The notes under the pieces: model-generated
Databases searched by the model: none
What the model was told of the DNA's origin: nothing
What the model saw: only the letters and a program-made list of their open reading frames with translations
Shown here: one piece after another, positions 17,268 through 25,383 of the stretch
Position numbering within the stretch: the stretch's first letter is position 1
Layout: every line of letters starts with the position of its first letter
NCBI RefSeq assembly: GCF_900111315.1
Contig: NZ_FOGU01000003.1
Location: forward strand, 345,718-409,717
DNA from: Tranquillimonas rosea
GTDB lineage: Bacteria > Pseudomonadota > Alphaproteobacteria > Rhodobacterales > Rhodobacteraceae
Direction of reading: 5' to 3'
DNA length: 64,000 nt
Position numbers and translations under genes: made by a program

Positions 17268-17797
17268 TCCGTGATGTCCTTGCGCGAGACGGTGGCGGAA
17301 TCCGGCTCGGACGCGGACGCGCCCCGGCCCGTCACCGCCGTCCAGAAGATGTAGAGATACCGCACGACGGAGACCGTCATGAAGACCAGTGCGATCGCGA
17401 AGACCCAGCTGAAGGGAATGTCGAGATAGGAGGTGTCCTGGATCTGCATGAAGCTGACAAAGCTCCAGACCGCGGGCAGAGCCCCCGCGTAGACGATCAC
17501 CAGGAACAGCGAAAATATCGCCCGGAACCAGCGGCGCGTCCCCGGCGAGACGCTGCCGTAGAGGATGTCGAAGCGGATCTCGTTCTCTTCCGAGGCAGAG
17601 ACCGACTGGCCCCAGAGCAGTATCCACAACCAGGCGATGACGCAGACCTCGACGGTCCAGCCCACGGGGCTGTCCATTACATAGCGCATGAAGACCTGCA
17701 CGATGAAGCACAGGAACATGGCCGCAAGGAGGATGCCGGGAACGGCGTCGGCGGCGGCGCGAGCCCTCGGGGCCCAGATCTCGGAGCGGTGCGTCAA
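17264..17797 (-). CDS. dctQ: TRAP transporter small permease (DctQ type)
   Basis: 177 residues with four predicted membrane helices. The DctQ-like core FMRYVMDSPVGWTVEVCVIA and the conserved NEIRFDILYG loop are present. It partners DctM in the inner membrane and docks the periplasmic binding protein. The best start is TTG at 17797, preceded by GAAGG about eight bases away; no ATG is available upstream of the first helix. It begins 66 bases after the dctP stop and overlaps dctM by four bases. The C-terminal tail is Ser/Asp-rich and cytoplasmic. Confidence 0.9.
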   Translation of the reverse strand: MTHRSEIWAPRARAAADAVPGILLAAMFLCFIVQVFMRYVMDSPVGWTVEVCVIAWLWILLWGQSVSASEENEIRFDILYGSVSPGTRRWFRAIFSLFLVIVYAGALPAVWSFVSFMQIQDTSYLDIPFSWVFAIALVFMTVSVVRYLYIFWTAVTGRGASASEPDSATVSRKDITE

Positions 17798-17863
17798 GCG
17801 ATCTGCCTTCGAAGGAACCGCGACGGACCGGCCAGGCCGGTCCGCCGTGGCGTCAGGGTCGGA

Positions 17864-18856
17864 TCATTCGGCCAGGCCGTTGATCTGCTCCAGCATGCCC
17901 TCGGGCCAGCTCTCTGCGAACTCGGACTCGAGGTATTTCCGCTGTGCGAACTCGCGGAACGCCTCCCGGTCCGGCTCGTAGACGTCGAGCCCCTCGTCCT
18001 TGAAGAACTGCACAAGCTCTTCCTCGCGGGCGATGTGACGCTCGGTGCTTTCGGCGATGGCTTCGTCCACCGCGCCCTGAAGCGCCTCCTGCTGCTCGGG
18101 CGACATACCGTCCCAGACATCGGTGCCGATCGCCAGCACGTCGAAGCCGACGAGGTGACCGGTCATCGCGATCTGGTCCGTCACCTCGTAGAACTTCATG
18201 TTGTAGTCGTTCGGCAGCGGGTTGTCCTGCCCGTCGATCGCGCCGGTCTGCAGCGCGGTGTAGACCTCGGAATAGGCCAGCGGAGTCGGGTTGGCGCCGA
18301 TCGCCTCGCCCAGGAACTGCCAGGCGTCCCCGCCGGGCATCCGAAGCGTCACGCCCGACAGGTCCTCGGGCGTCTCGACCTTCTCGTCTCCGACGAGGTT
18401 CACCTGCCGCGTGCCGAAATAGACCGGCGCGAGCACATGGACGCCCGCCTCTTCGGCGAGAGCGTTCAGCGTCTCGCCGACCTCGCTGTCGAAGACCGCC
18501 TGCAGGTGATCGGCATCGTCGAACAGGTAGGCTGAGGTCAGGATGGACCATTCGGGGATCTGCTCGGCGATGGTCTGCGGGGCGAGCAGGCCCATCTCCA
18601 GGTTGCCGCGCTGGATCGCCGTCATCTCGGTGCCCTGCGGCACCAGCGTGGCGCCATTGTAGACCTCGAGGTTGATCTGGTCGGACACGGCCTCGGAGAT
18701 CTTGGCGAAGGCCTCGGCGCGGATGTCGTTGTCGGACACCACGGACGACAGGCGCAGGGTCGGCGCATCCTGCGCGACCGCGCCTCCGGCGATGGTCAGC
18801 GCCGTCGTTGCGGCAAGTCCGGTGGCCATCACGGTCCGGCGGTTGAGATATGTCAT
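17864..18856 (-). CDS. dctP: TRAP transporter periplasmic solute-binding protein (DctP type)
   Basis: 330 residues. The signal peptide is MTYLNRRTVMATGLAATTAL with cleavage after VAQ. Typical DctP features follow: LRLSSVVSDNDIRAEAFAKI, FGTRQVNLVGDEKVETPEDL, GVTLRMPGG with the conserved Arg that binds carboxylates, and VYTALQTGAIDGQDNPL. The Arg implies an organic-acid ligand. The ATG has GGGAGGAA seven bases upstream. It is expressed with quiC and aroE upstream and dctQM downstream, so the expected ligand is a hydroaromatic acid such as shikimate, quinate or 3-dehydroshikimate. Confidence 0.93.
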   Translation of the reverse strand: MTYLNRRTVMATGLAATTALTIAGGAVAQDAPTLRLSSVVSDNDIRAEAFAKISEAVSDQINLEVYNGATLVPQGTEMTAIQRGNLEMGLLAPQTIAEQIPEWSILTSAYLFDDADHLQAVFDSEVGETLNALAEEAGVHVLAPVYFGTRQVNLVGDEKVETPEDLSGVTLRMPGGDAWQFLGEAIGANPTPLAYSEVYTALQTGAIDGQDNPLPNDYNMKFYEVTDQIAMTGHLVGFDVLAIGTDVWDGMSPEQQEALQGAVDEAIAESTERHIAREEELVQFFKDEGLDVYEPDREAFREFAQRKYLESEFAESWPEGMLEQINGLAE

Positions 18857-18939
18857 CGGTTTTCCTCCCTTTCTGACAGCGGCCCCGTGGATCGGAGCCG
18901 GTTTCCGGTTTCCTGGTGACGCCGGGGCCTCCTCCCCCG

Positions 18940-20826
18940 TCACATGGCTGGCATCCCTTTCGGTGGATCGAGACGCTTCTGCGCGGCGATGCGGAACGGC
19001 GCGTTCGGGGCGCCGTAGCCGGCGTATCCGCCGCGCCTCTCGACGATCTCGAAGAACATGTGCCCCGCGAAGGGCTGCGAGTAGAGTTGCAGGAACTCGC
19101 CCTGCCCGTCCGCATCGTAGAGAATGTTCGCGTCCCGCAGCCGGCCGAGGAAGTCGGCCGACAGATCGAACCGCGCGGCGAGGTCGTCGAAATAGTTCGG
19201 CGAGATCTGCAGCACCTTGAAGCCCAGCTCGCGCAGCGCAGCGGCGGTTGCGAATATGTCCCCGGTCTCGAGCGCGATGTGCTGGACCGTGGCGCCCAGC
19301 CCCTCGGCCAGGAACGAGCCGGCGAGCGTCTTGTGCGTCTCCGCCCCGTTCAACGTGATGCGGAACCGGCCGTCCGGCGCCTCGATCGCCTGGCTGCGGA
19401 CCAGTCCGTCGGGGTCGATCACGTCGACCATCAGCTGTTTCCGCATGTCAAACAGCGTGGTGTAGAACAGTGACCAGCTGAGCATCTCGTCATAGGTCAT
19501 CGTCTGCGCGATGTGATCGATCCGGGTGAGACCGCAGCCGGGGCCGTCCTCGCCGGCGGCATCGAATTCCACGTCCCAGACCTCAGCCAGACCGCTGGCC
19601 CCGTCGATGAAGTGCATGACGCTGCCGCCAAGCCCGCGGATCGCCGGGATCGGAAGCTCCCCCGGCCCCAGCGGCTGCGAGAACGGCTCGGACCCCAGCG
19701 CGGTGGCCCGTGTCACGGTGTCCGCCGCGGATCCCACCGACAGACCGATGTCGCACACCGTCGGGCCGCGCACGGTGTAGGCGTTGGCCGCGTGCCCCGT
19801 GCTCTCGGCATTGAGCACGATGCGGATGTCGCCCTGCTGCCAGAGTGTCACGGCCTTGGACACGTGCCGCCCGGCGGGCCGAAACCCCATGCTGCGCAAC
19901 AGGCTCTCCAGAGCCGCCAGATCGTCGCCCCGCGCCGCGAACTCGACGAAGGACGTGTCGTGGACCCGGACCGGCGCCGGCAGGGCGGGCAGGTTGACCG
20001 ACACTTCCGGTTCCTCGCGCCGCACCTCGTCCATCAGCGAGATGAGCGAGCGGTATCCGTCACGCGCGATGGTGGTCGGACTGCCGCCGCGGAACTGGTC
20101 GTTGAAGATCTCGAGGCTGATCGGTCCGGAATACCCCGTCGCCATCACCGCCCGCGCAAAGCGCAGCACGTCGAGATCCCCCTCGCCCGGCATGTTGCGA
20201 AAGTGCCGCGACCAGTACAGCAGGTCCATCTCGATCAGCGGCGCATCGGCGAGTTGGACGAAGAAGATGCGGTCGCCGGGGATCGCGCGGATGCTTTCGG
20301 GATCCAGCCCCCGGCCGAGCGTGTGGAAGGAATCCAGCACCAGCCCGACATTCGGATGATCGGCGCGGCGCACGATTTCCCAGGCATCGCGGTGATCGTT
20401 CACGTGGCGGCCCCATGCCAGCGCCTCGTATCCGACACGCAGCCCGCGGGCCGCGGCGCGCTCGCCAAGCTCCGCGAAGTCGGCGGCGGCGCGGTCGATG
20501 CCGCCAAGCGCCTCGGGATGGACCGCCGAGCAGACCATCAGCATCTCGCAGCCGAGATCCTGCATGACGTCGAACTTGCGCTCGGCCCGGTCAAACGCCC
20601 GCTGGCGCAGCGGCGCGGGCAGCCCCTCGAAGTCACGGAACGGCTGGAACAGCAGCAGTTCGAGCCCCGCCTCGCGGATCCGCCGCCCGACCTCGCGCGG
20701 AGAGCGGATGTCGGCGATGAAGTCCTGCTCGAAGATCTCGATCCCCGAGAAGCCGGCGCCGGCAATCGCCTCGATCTTTTCTTCGAGGTTGCCCGAGATC
20801 GAAACCGTCGCGATGCCCGTTTTCAT
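18940..20826 (-). CDS. quiC: 3-dehydroshikimate dehydratase QuiC, fused to a 4-hydroxyphenylpyruvate dioxygenase-like domain
   Basis: 628 residues in two parts. Residues ~1-280 form a sugar-isomerase-type TIM barrel (MKTGIATVSISGNLEEKIEA, GYEALAWGRHVND, GLVLDSFHTLGRG, SLEIFNDQFRGG) whose Glu/Asp/His residues bind a divalent metal in known dehydroshikimate dehydratases. Residues ~300-628 are a two-repeat vicinal-oxygen-chelate region resembling HPPD (GLTRIDHIAQTM, VQHIALETGDIFATAAALRE). This fusion is typical of bacterial QuiC1/QsuB. The reaction is 3-dehydroshikimate to protocatechuate plus water. Its ATG overlaps the aroE stop by four bases, which fixes the start. Confidence 0.92.
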   Translation of the reverse strand: MKTGIATVSISGNLEEKIEAIAGAGFSGIEIFEQDFIADIRSPREVGRRIREAGLELLLFQPFRDFEGLPAPLRQRAFDRAERKFDVMQDLGCEMLMVCSAVHPEALGGIDRAAADFAELGERAAARGLRVGYEALAWGRHVNDHRDAWEIVRRADHPNVGLVLDSFHTLGRGLDPESIRAIPGDRIFFVQLADAPLIEMDLLYWSRHFRNMPGEGDLDVLRFARAVMATGYSGPISLEIFNDQFRGGSPTTIARDGYRSLISLMDEVRREEPEVSVNLPALPAPVRVHDTSFVEFAARGDDLAALESLLRSMGFRPAGRHVSKAVTLWQQGDIRIVLNAESTGHAANAYTVRGPTVCDIGLSVGSAADTVTRATALGSEPFSQPLGPGELPIPAIRGLGGSVMHFIDGASGLAEVWDVEFDAAGEDGPGCGLTRIDHIAQTMTYDEMLSWSLFYTTLFDMRKQLMVDVIDPDGLVRSQAIEAPDGRFRITLNGAETHKTLAGSFLAEGLGATVQHIALETGDIFATAAALRELGFKVLQISPNYFDDLAARFDLSADFLGRLRDANILYDADGQGEFLQLYSQPFAGHMFFEIVERRGGYAGYGAPNAPFRIAAQKRLDPPKGMPAM

Positions 20827-21710
20827 GCCGCCCCCTCGTCCGGCGCCTGGGCGTGGAACGCCTGGCGCATCCGCTCGGCCGCGGGCCGGATGCCGGTGAA
20901 CAGCTCGAACGCCCGCACCGCCTGGAAGATCGCCATACCCTCGCCCGACAGCGTCCGGCATCCCACCGCCTTCGCCTTGCAAAGGAACTCCGTCTCGAGG
21001 GGGAAATACACGATGTCGGCCACCCACTGATCGGGTGTGAGCAGCGCGGTGTCGATCGGGGTGCCGGGCATCTTCGCCATGCCCACCGGCGTCGCGTTCA
21101 CGATGCCCCGCGCCTCGGCGGCAGCGGCGGGCAGCGCCTCTGCGGCGCCGGCGACCGGCCGCCCGGCGGCCGCGTTGACCGCCTGCGCCAGCGCCTCCGC
21201 GGCCCCGTCCCGTCTGTCGAAGATCAAAATTCTGCCCGCCCCGAGATCGGCCAGTGCATGTCCCACGGCGCCGCCCGCGCCCCCGGCGCCGATCAGAAGA
21301 ACTGTCCCGATGTCCGCGTCGGGCAGGTTGCGGCGCAGGTTCTCGGAGAAGCCCCAGAAGTCGGTGTTGTGCCCCGACCGCCGCCCCTCGTGGAACACCA
21401 CGGTGTTCACCGCCTCGACCCGGCGGGCCGCATCGGAGAGCCCGTCCAGAAGCGGGATGATCTCCTGCTTGTAGGGGAAGGTCACGTTCAGCCCGGCATA
21501 GCCCTCGGCCTCGGCCCGGTCGACGATCTCGGACAACGAACCTTCGACGCCGGCATCCATATCGAGAAGATCGTAGCGGCAGGCGAGCCCCTGCGCCGCG
21601 GCCTCGGCCTCGTGCATGCGCGGCGTGCGGGACAGGGTGATCCCCCGCCCGATCAGGCCGAGCCGCAGCGGGCGCCCCGCGCCCGTCTCTTCCGCGGTGA
21701 CTGGACTCAT
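20823..21710 (-). CDS. aroE: shikimate/quinate dehydrogenase (AroE family, catabolic type)
   Basis: 295 residues. The substrate domain carries NVTFPYKQEI (catalytic Lys) and HNTDFWGFSENLR (catalytic Asp). The nucleotide domain has GAGGAGGAVGHALADLG. The N-terminal motif is SRTPRMHE where biosynthetic AroE has SxSPxIHN; a Thr in this loop is typical of quinate/shikimate dehydrogenases used in catabolism. It oxidises shikimate to 3-dehydroshikimate (or quinate to dehydroquinate), feeding QuiC. It is the first gene of the operon. The ATG is chosen for GGGAGG nine bases upstream; the ORF is open for a further ~60 bases. Confidence 0.9.
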   Translation of the reverse strand: MSPVTAEETGAGRPLRLGLIGRGITLSRTPRMHEAEAAAQGLACRYDLLDMDAGVEGSLSEIVDRAEAEGYAGLNVTFPYKQEIIPLLDGLSDAARRVEAVNTVVFHEGRRSGHNTDFWGFSENLRRNLPDADIGTVLLIGAGGAGGAVGHALADLGAGRILIFDRRDGAAEALAQAVNAAAGRPVAGAAEALPAAAAEARGIVNATPVGMAKMPGTPIDTALLTPDQWVADIVYFPLETEFLCKAKAVGCRTLSGEGMAIFQAVRAFELFTGIRPAAERMRQAFHAQAPDEGAA

Positions 21711-21747
21711 CCTCCGTGGACCTCCCTTTCCACGTCGTGTGACTCGC

Positions 21748-21800
21748 AAAATGTTCCAGACGGTTAATTTCGTCAAGAAAAATGTACTGGGCGGTTAATT
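21748..21800. promoter_or_regulatory. aroE operon promoter with tandem direct repeats (candidate TetR operator)
   Basis: Two ~19-base direct repeats share the 9-mer CGGTTAATT (21761-21769 and 21792-21800), 31 bases apart, each preceded by ATGT. On the minus strand TTGACG (21776-21771) and CATTTT (21753-21748) are 17 bases apart and form the likely aroE promoter. The first repeat fills the spacer of that promoter. Binding by the divergent TetR protein would shut off the operon. Confidence 0.6.
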
Positions 21801-21833
21801 GCGCCTGTGCTATCCGCGGGAAGGGAGGCGAAT

Positions 21834-22493
21834 GTGGCGTCAACTGGCGAAGAAAGAGCGGAACGGCGCGGCTGGCGGCAGAACCCCGACGCCGTAAAAC
21901 GGGACATCCTCACCGTGGCGGTGGAAGAGTTCGCGGCCCACGGCCTGTCCGGCGCGCGCATCCACAGCATCGCCGCCAGGACCCGCACCTCGAAGCGGAT
22001 GATCTACTACTATTTCGGGGACAAGCAGGGCCTTTACGTCAGGGCCCTGGAAAAAGCCTATGCCAAGGTGCGCGAGGGCGAGAGCGCGCTCGATCTCGGC
22101 CAGCTCGCGCCGCGGGCGGCGCTGGCGCGGCTCGTGGCGTTCACCTTCGACCACCACCGCAGCCACCCCGAGTTCATCCGCATGGTGATGATCGAGAACA
22201 TCCACCACGCCGAAAACCTGGCAGGCTCGGACGTGCTGCGCCGGCTGAATCTGTCGGCGATCGAAAAGCTCGAGGACATCTGCCGGCGAGGCGAGGCCGA
22301 AGGCGTGTTCCGTCCCGGTCTCGACCCCGTCGCGCTTCACTGGCAGATCAGCGCGGCCAGCTTCTTCAACGTGTCGAATCGCCCGACGTTCTCGGCCATC
22401 TTCGGCGACCGGATGTTCTCGGACGACGCCCAGGCCACCCTACGCGATCAGGTCGTCGAAGCGATCCTCGCCACCGTCGCGACACACGACTGA
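21834..22493 (+). CDS. TetR/AcrR-family regulator of the hydroaromatic operon
   Basis: 219 residues. The N-terminal HTH is clear: DAVKRDILTVAVEEFAAHGL, IHSIAARTRTSKRMIYYYFG and DKQGLYVRALEKAY. The C-terminal helical domain, with FDHHRSHPEFIRMVMIENIH, resembles regulators with a TetR_C-type ligand pocket. The start is GTG at 21834, because GGGAGG lies six bases upstream; an earlier in-frame GTG at 21807 has no ribosome site. It is divergent from aroE, with tandem repeats in the gap, so it most likely represses aroE-quiC-dctPQM in response to a pathway metabolite (inferred). Confidence 0.88.
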   Translation: MASTGEERAERRGWRQNPDAVKRDILTVAVEEFAAHGLSGARIHSIAARTRTSKRMIYYYFGDKQGLYVRALEKAYAKVREGESALDLGQLAPRAALARLVAFTFDHHRSHPEFIRMVMIENIHHAENLAGSDVLRRLNLSAIEKLEDICRRGEAEGVFRPGLDPVALHWQISAASFFNVSNRPTFSAIFGDRMFSDDAQATLRDQVVEAILATVATHD

Positions 22494-22509
22494 CGCCAAG
22501 CGCTCAGCG

Positions 22510-22543
22510 GCGGATGCGCCTATTCACCAAGGCGCACATCCGC
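22510..22543. terminator. strong stem-loop between convergent tetR and small minus-strand ORF
   Basis: GCGGATG-CGCC pairs with GGCG-CA-CATCCGC, an 11-bp stem with a two-base bulge and a 10-base loop. It lies 17 bases after the tetR stop and just after the stop of the small minus-strand ORF, so it could serve both directions. Confidence 0.5.
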
Positions 22544-22561
22544 GGGACGGGTGAGCGCGGT

Positions 22562-22657
22562 TCAGTTCCGTGCCGAACGGCGCGGTTCGAACGGATTTCT
22601 TGCGGGGGTGCCGGCGCGGGACATGTCGGACAGGAAGGTCTTGAGGCGGGTGAACAT
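22562..22657 (-). CDS. possible 31-residue basic protein, unknown
   Basis: Starts MFTRLKTFLSDMSRAGTPAR and ends in a basic, Arg-rich tail. GGAG precedes the ATG by seven bases, most codons end in G or C, and a strong hairpin follows the stop. It lies 164 bases downstream of the regA stop. A short amphipathic N-terminal helix is possible. The size makes the call uncertain; no family is recognised. Confidence 0.4.
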   Translation of the reverse strand: MFTRLKTFLSDMSRAGTPARNPFEPRRSARN

Positions 22658-22821
22658 CGGAAAGCTCCATTGAATGACGCGGCGGGGACGGCCCCCGCTG
22701 GGACGAGATTTGGCCCCGATCCCGGCCGCCTGCGAGAGGTCTTTTCGGCATCGGTGGTATCGCGTGCGATCATGGCTCGGAGCGGGCACGTCAGCTGCCG
22801 GACGCAGGGTCCCCAAGGCGC

Positions 22822-23355
22822 TCAATCCACCCGGCGCTTGCCGAGTTTCCGGGCGAGGGTGCGGCGGTGCATGCCCAGCCGGCGGGCCGTTTCCGAGATG
22901 TTGAAGTCGCACTCGGCCAGGACCTCGTGGATGCGCTCCCATTCGAGCGTCTTGATCGAGGTGGGCCGCACCGCGACCGAGACGTCCGGGTCGCCCTCCC
23001 CCCGCGAGAAGGCGGATTCGATGTCGTCGGTGTTGGACGGCTTGGCGAGGTAGTGGCAGGCGCCCAGCTTGATCGCCTCGACCGCCGTGGCGATGCTGGC
23101 ATACCCGGTCAACACGACGATCTTCATGTCGGGGTCCTGGTCGGACAGCGCCTTGACGCATTCCAGCCCCGAGCCGTCGCTAAGCTTGAGGTCAACCACG
23201 GCGAAATCCGGCGTCTCGCTGCGGATCGCCGTATGTGCCCCCGCAAGGTCGGGCGCCTGGGTCACCAGGTAGCCGCGCCGCTCGAACGACCGGCCGAGGG
23301 TGCGCGACAGGGCCGCGTCATCCTCGACGATGAGAAGCGTGGGTCTGACCTCCAA
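22822..23355 (-). CDS. regA: redox response regulator RegA/ActR/PrrA
   Basis: 177 residues. The receiver domain has the acidic pair in LLIVEDDAALSRTLGRSF, the phospho-acceptor Asp55 (FAVVDLKLSDGSGLE) and VLTGYASIATAVEAIKLGA with the conserved Thr and Lys environment. The C-terminus is a Fis-type HTH (CDFNISETARRLGMHRRTLA). RegA controls respiration, photosynthesis, carbon and nitrogen genes in response to redox. It starts with TTG, supported by GGAGAA six bases upstream and the absence of any ATG. The start lies inside regB (38-base overlap), implying tight coupling. Confidence 0.95.
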   Translation of the reverse strand: MEVRPTLLIVEDDAALSRTLGRSFERRGYLVTQAPDLAGAHTAIRSETPDFAVVDLKLSDGSGLECVKALSDQDPDMKIVVLTGYASIATAVEAIKLGACHYLAKPSNTDDIESAFSRGEGDPDVSVAVRPTSIKTLEWERIHEVLAECDFNISETARRLGMHRRTLARKLGKRRVD

Positions 23356-24640
23356 TGGCGTTCTCCGGGCTGAGGCGATCGATGGGCAGTGTCAGAATGA
23401 CTGACGCGCCACCTTCCTCACGGTTCCGCGCGACGACGTTTCCGCCGAGCTTTCGCATGACATTGACGACGAGATACAACCCCAGCCCGCCGCCCGGCCG
23501 GCCCTTGGTCGAGGCATAGGGGCGGCCGAAGCTCTCGAGCATGTCGGCGTCGAAGCCGGGGCCCCGGTCCTCGACCGTCAGGACGAGGGCGTCGTCCTCG
23601 CGTTCGGCCGTCACGCGGATCATGTCGGGCGTGGCCTCGAAGGCGTTGTCGAAGAGACTGGCAATGACCTGGCGCAGGGCGGGATCGTAGAGGATCTGCT
23701 GGTCCGGGTGGAAACGGTCCTGAAATTCGATCCGCCCGGTCGGACGGGTCGCGCGCCATTCCGCTACCGTCTCGCCGAGGAAGGTGGTGACGCTGGTGCG
23801 GCTGACCGTCTCGCCGCGCATCTCGCCCGACGAGACGAGGATGCCCGACACGATGTCCTTGCAGCGATCCAGCTGGACCTGCATCTCGCGCATGTCTTCG
23901 GCCAGGTCGGGGTCGTCGGCGAAGTGCGGCGTGCGCTGCCAGTCCCCGAGGATCACCGACAGGACCGCCAGCGGTGTGCCCAGTTCGTGCGCAGCCCCCG
24001 AGGCGAGAAGGCCGAGGCGCACGATGTGCTCTTCCTCCACCGCCTGCCGGCTGAGGTCGGATAGGCGCCGGTCCCGGGCCCTGAGGTTCCGACCGATCCG
24101 GCCGATGAAATAGACCAGCAGGCCGGCGGTCAGGAGAAAGCAGATCAGGCTGCCGATGACATGCAGCCGCGGCAGATTGCCGTCCGGCGCCAGGCGCAGG
24201 TCCCGCGACAGCGGATCGAACATCAGCGCCGCAAAGGACAGCACCGTCAGCGCGACCAGCGCCCAGGCCGCGCGCGGAGTCAGGAGAACGGCGCCGAGGA
24301 TGATCTGCAGCAGGTAGAGCATCACGAACGGGTTCGCCGCGCCGCCGCTGAAATGCAGCTGTGCCGACAGCGCCGCCACGTCGAGCAGGATCTGCGCCAG
24401 GATTTCGCCGTTCAGCACGTCAGGCTTGCGGCGGTGACGCCAGAGCGTGCCGATGTTCAGCACCAGCAGCAGCGCGACGACACTCGCCATCGGGCCCACG
24501 GGCAGCGGGATGCCAAGGGCATAATGCGCGGTCAGGATCGTCGCGATCTGTCCCGCCGCCGCGATCCAGCGAAGCTGGGTCAGCAGGATGAGGTTCTGGC
24601 GATTGGCCGCGGCCTCGGCCGGCGCGATCTGGTCGGACAC
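23318..24640 (-). CDS. regB: redox sensor histidine kinase RegB/ActS/PrrB
   Basis: 440 residues. Six N-terminal membrane helices include the quinone-linked redox motif GGAANPF at 99-105. The H-box is GAAHELGTPLAVLS with His219. Cys260 in VQLDRCKDIVSG matches the redox-active cysteine of RegB. ATP-binding boxes are FDNAFEATP, VEDRGPGFD and GGGLGLYLVVNVMRKLGG. The start is GTG at 24640, eight bases after the surf1 stop. Placement directly behind the quinol oxidase genes fits a sensor that reads quinone-pool and oxidase flux. Confidence 0.95.
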   Translation of the reverse strand: MSDQIAPAEAAANRQNLILLTQLRWIAAAGQIATILTAHYALGIPLPVGPMASVVALLLVLNIGTLWRHRRKPDVLNGEILAQILLDVAALSAQLHFSGGAANPFVMLYLLQIILGAVLLTPRAAWALVALTVLSFAALMFDPLSRDLRLAPDGNLPRLHVIGSLICFLLTAGLLVYFIGRIGRNLRARDRRLSDLSRQAVEEEHIVRLGLLASGAAHELGTPLAVLSVILGDWQRTPHFADDPDLAEDMREMQVQLDRCKDIVSGILVSSGEMRGETVSRTSVTTFLGETVAEWRATRPTGRIEFQDRFHPDQQILYDPALRQVIASLFDNAFEATPDMIRVTAEREDDALVLTVEDRGPGFDADMLESFGRPYASTKGRPGGGLGLYLVVNVMRKLGGNVVARNREEGGASVILTLPIDRLSPENAIGGQTHASHRRG

Positions 24641-24648
24641 CGGCGCCC

Positions 24649-25383
24649 CTAGCTCTCTTGCGGTCCGTCGCGCGCGGGTGCGGTGCCGGCGCGCAGGACG
24701 AGCACGGTCGCACCGGCGCACATGGCGGCGAGCGTGAACCAGGTCAGGGCGTAGACCAGGTGGGTGTTGCGGAACCGCACGACGGTCAGCCCGCCCACGG
24801 GCGGCGTCCCGCCGTTATGTCCGGCCTCGGCGTCCACGAAATACGGCGCGGCGCCGGTCAGCCCCATGCTGCGGGCGATGGCGTCGACATCGCGCGAATA
24901 CCAGCGCCCCGCGCCGGGATCGTTGGCCCTGAGGAAGCCGCCGTCGGGCTCGGTCATCCGAAGCAGGCCGACGATCCGGTGCGGACCCGTGCCGGTTGAC
25001 CGGCTCGCCGTGCGCCCCTCTCGCGGGACGAAGCCACGGTTGACCAGCATCGTCAGGCCGTCCTCGGTGACGAACGGCGACAGCACCCAGTACCCTGCCC
25101 CGCGTTCGGTGACCGCCTGGACCAGCGCCTCGTCCGCCAGGAACCGCCCCTCGGCCTCGACCCGGAGGTACTCGGCGCCCTCCCGCGACAGGCCGGGCCA
25201 GTCCTCGGGCCCCGGCGGGGCGACCGGCGAGGCAGAGACGCGGCTTTCGACGCGGTCGATCAGGTCGAGCTTCCAGGCGCGGCGCTCGATCTGCCACCAT
25301 CCGAGCGCCAGGAACGCGGCGGCGAGCGCGATCGTCAGCGCCGCCAGCGCAAGGGTCCGGACCGGACCGGGCCGGTCCGTCAC
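24649..25383 (-). CDS. SURF1-family oxidase assembly protein
   Basis: 244 residues. One N-terminal transmembrane helix (LAALTIALAAAFLALGWWQI, then ERRAWKLDLI), a periplasmic domain with LVNRGFVPREGRTA, and a C-terminal helix (HLVYALTWFTLAAMCAGATV). This two-helix architecture is typical of SURF1/Shy1 proteins, which help insert haem into haem-copper oxidase subunit I. The GTG start overlaps the cyoD stop by four bases (GTGA). Here it most likely assists the CyoB haem centres. Confidence 0.9.
   Translation of the reverse strand: MTDRPGPVRTLALAALTIALAAAFLALGWWQIERRAWKLDLIDRVESRVSASPVAPPGPEDWPGLSREGAEYLRVEAEGRFLADEALVQAVTERGAGYWVLSPFVTEDGLTMLVNRGFVPREGRTASRSTGTGPHRIVGLLRMTEPDGGFLRANDPGAGRWYSRDVDAIARSMGLTGAAPYFVDAEAGHNGGTPPVGGLTVVRFRNTHLVYALTWFTLAAMCAGATVLVLRAGTAPARDGPQES

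Larger units (their letters stand above)
22494..22821. other. intergenic stretch between tetR and regA
   Basis: This gap contains the terminator-like hairpin at 22510-22543 and a possible 31-codon minus-strand gene (22562-22657). The rest, including the ~160 bases upstream of that small gene and downstream of regA, shows no other gene or repeat. Confidence 0.4.

Noticed and set aside
16191-17354. 387-codon plus-strand frame opposite dctM/dctQ
   Set aside because: Composition (His, Arg, Gln, Asp runs) is typical of an antisense shadow; the minus strand encodes clear TRAP permeases.
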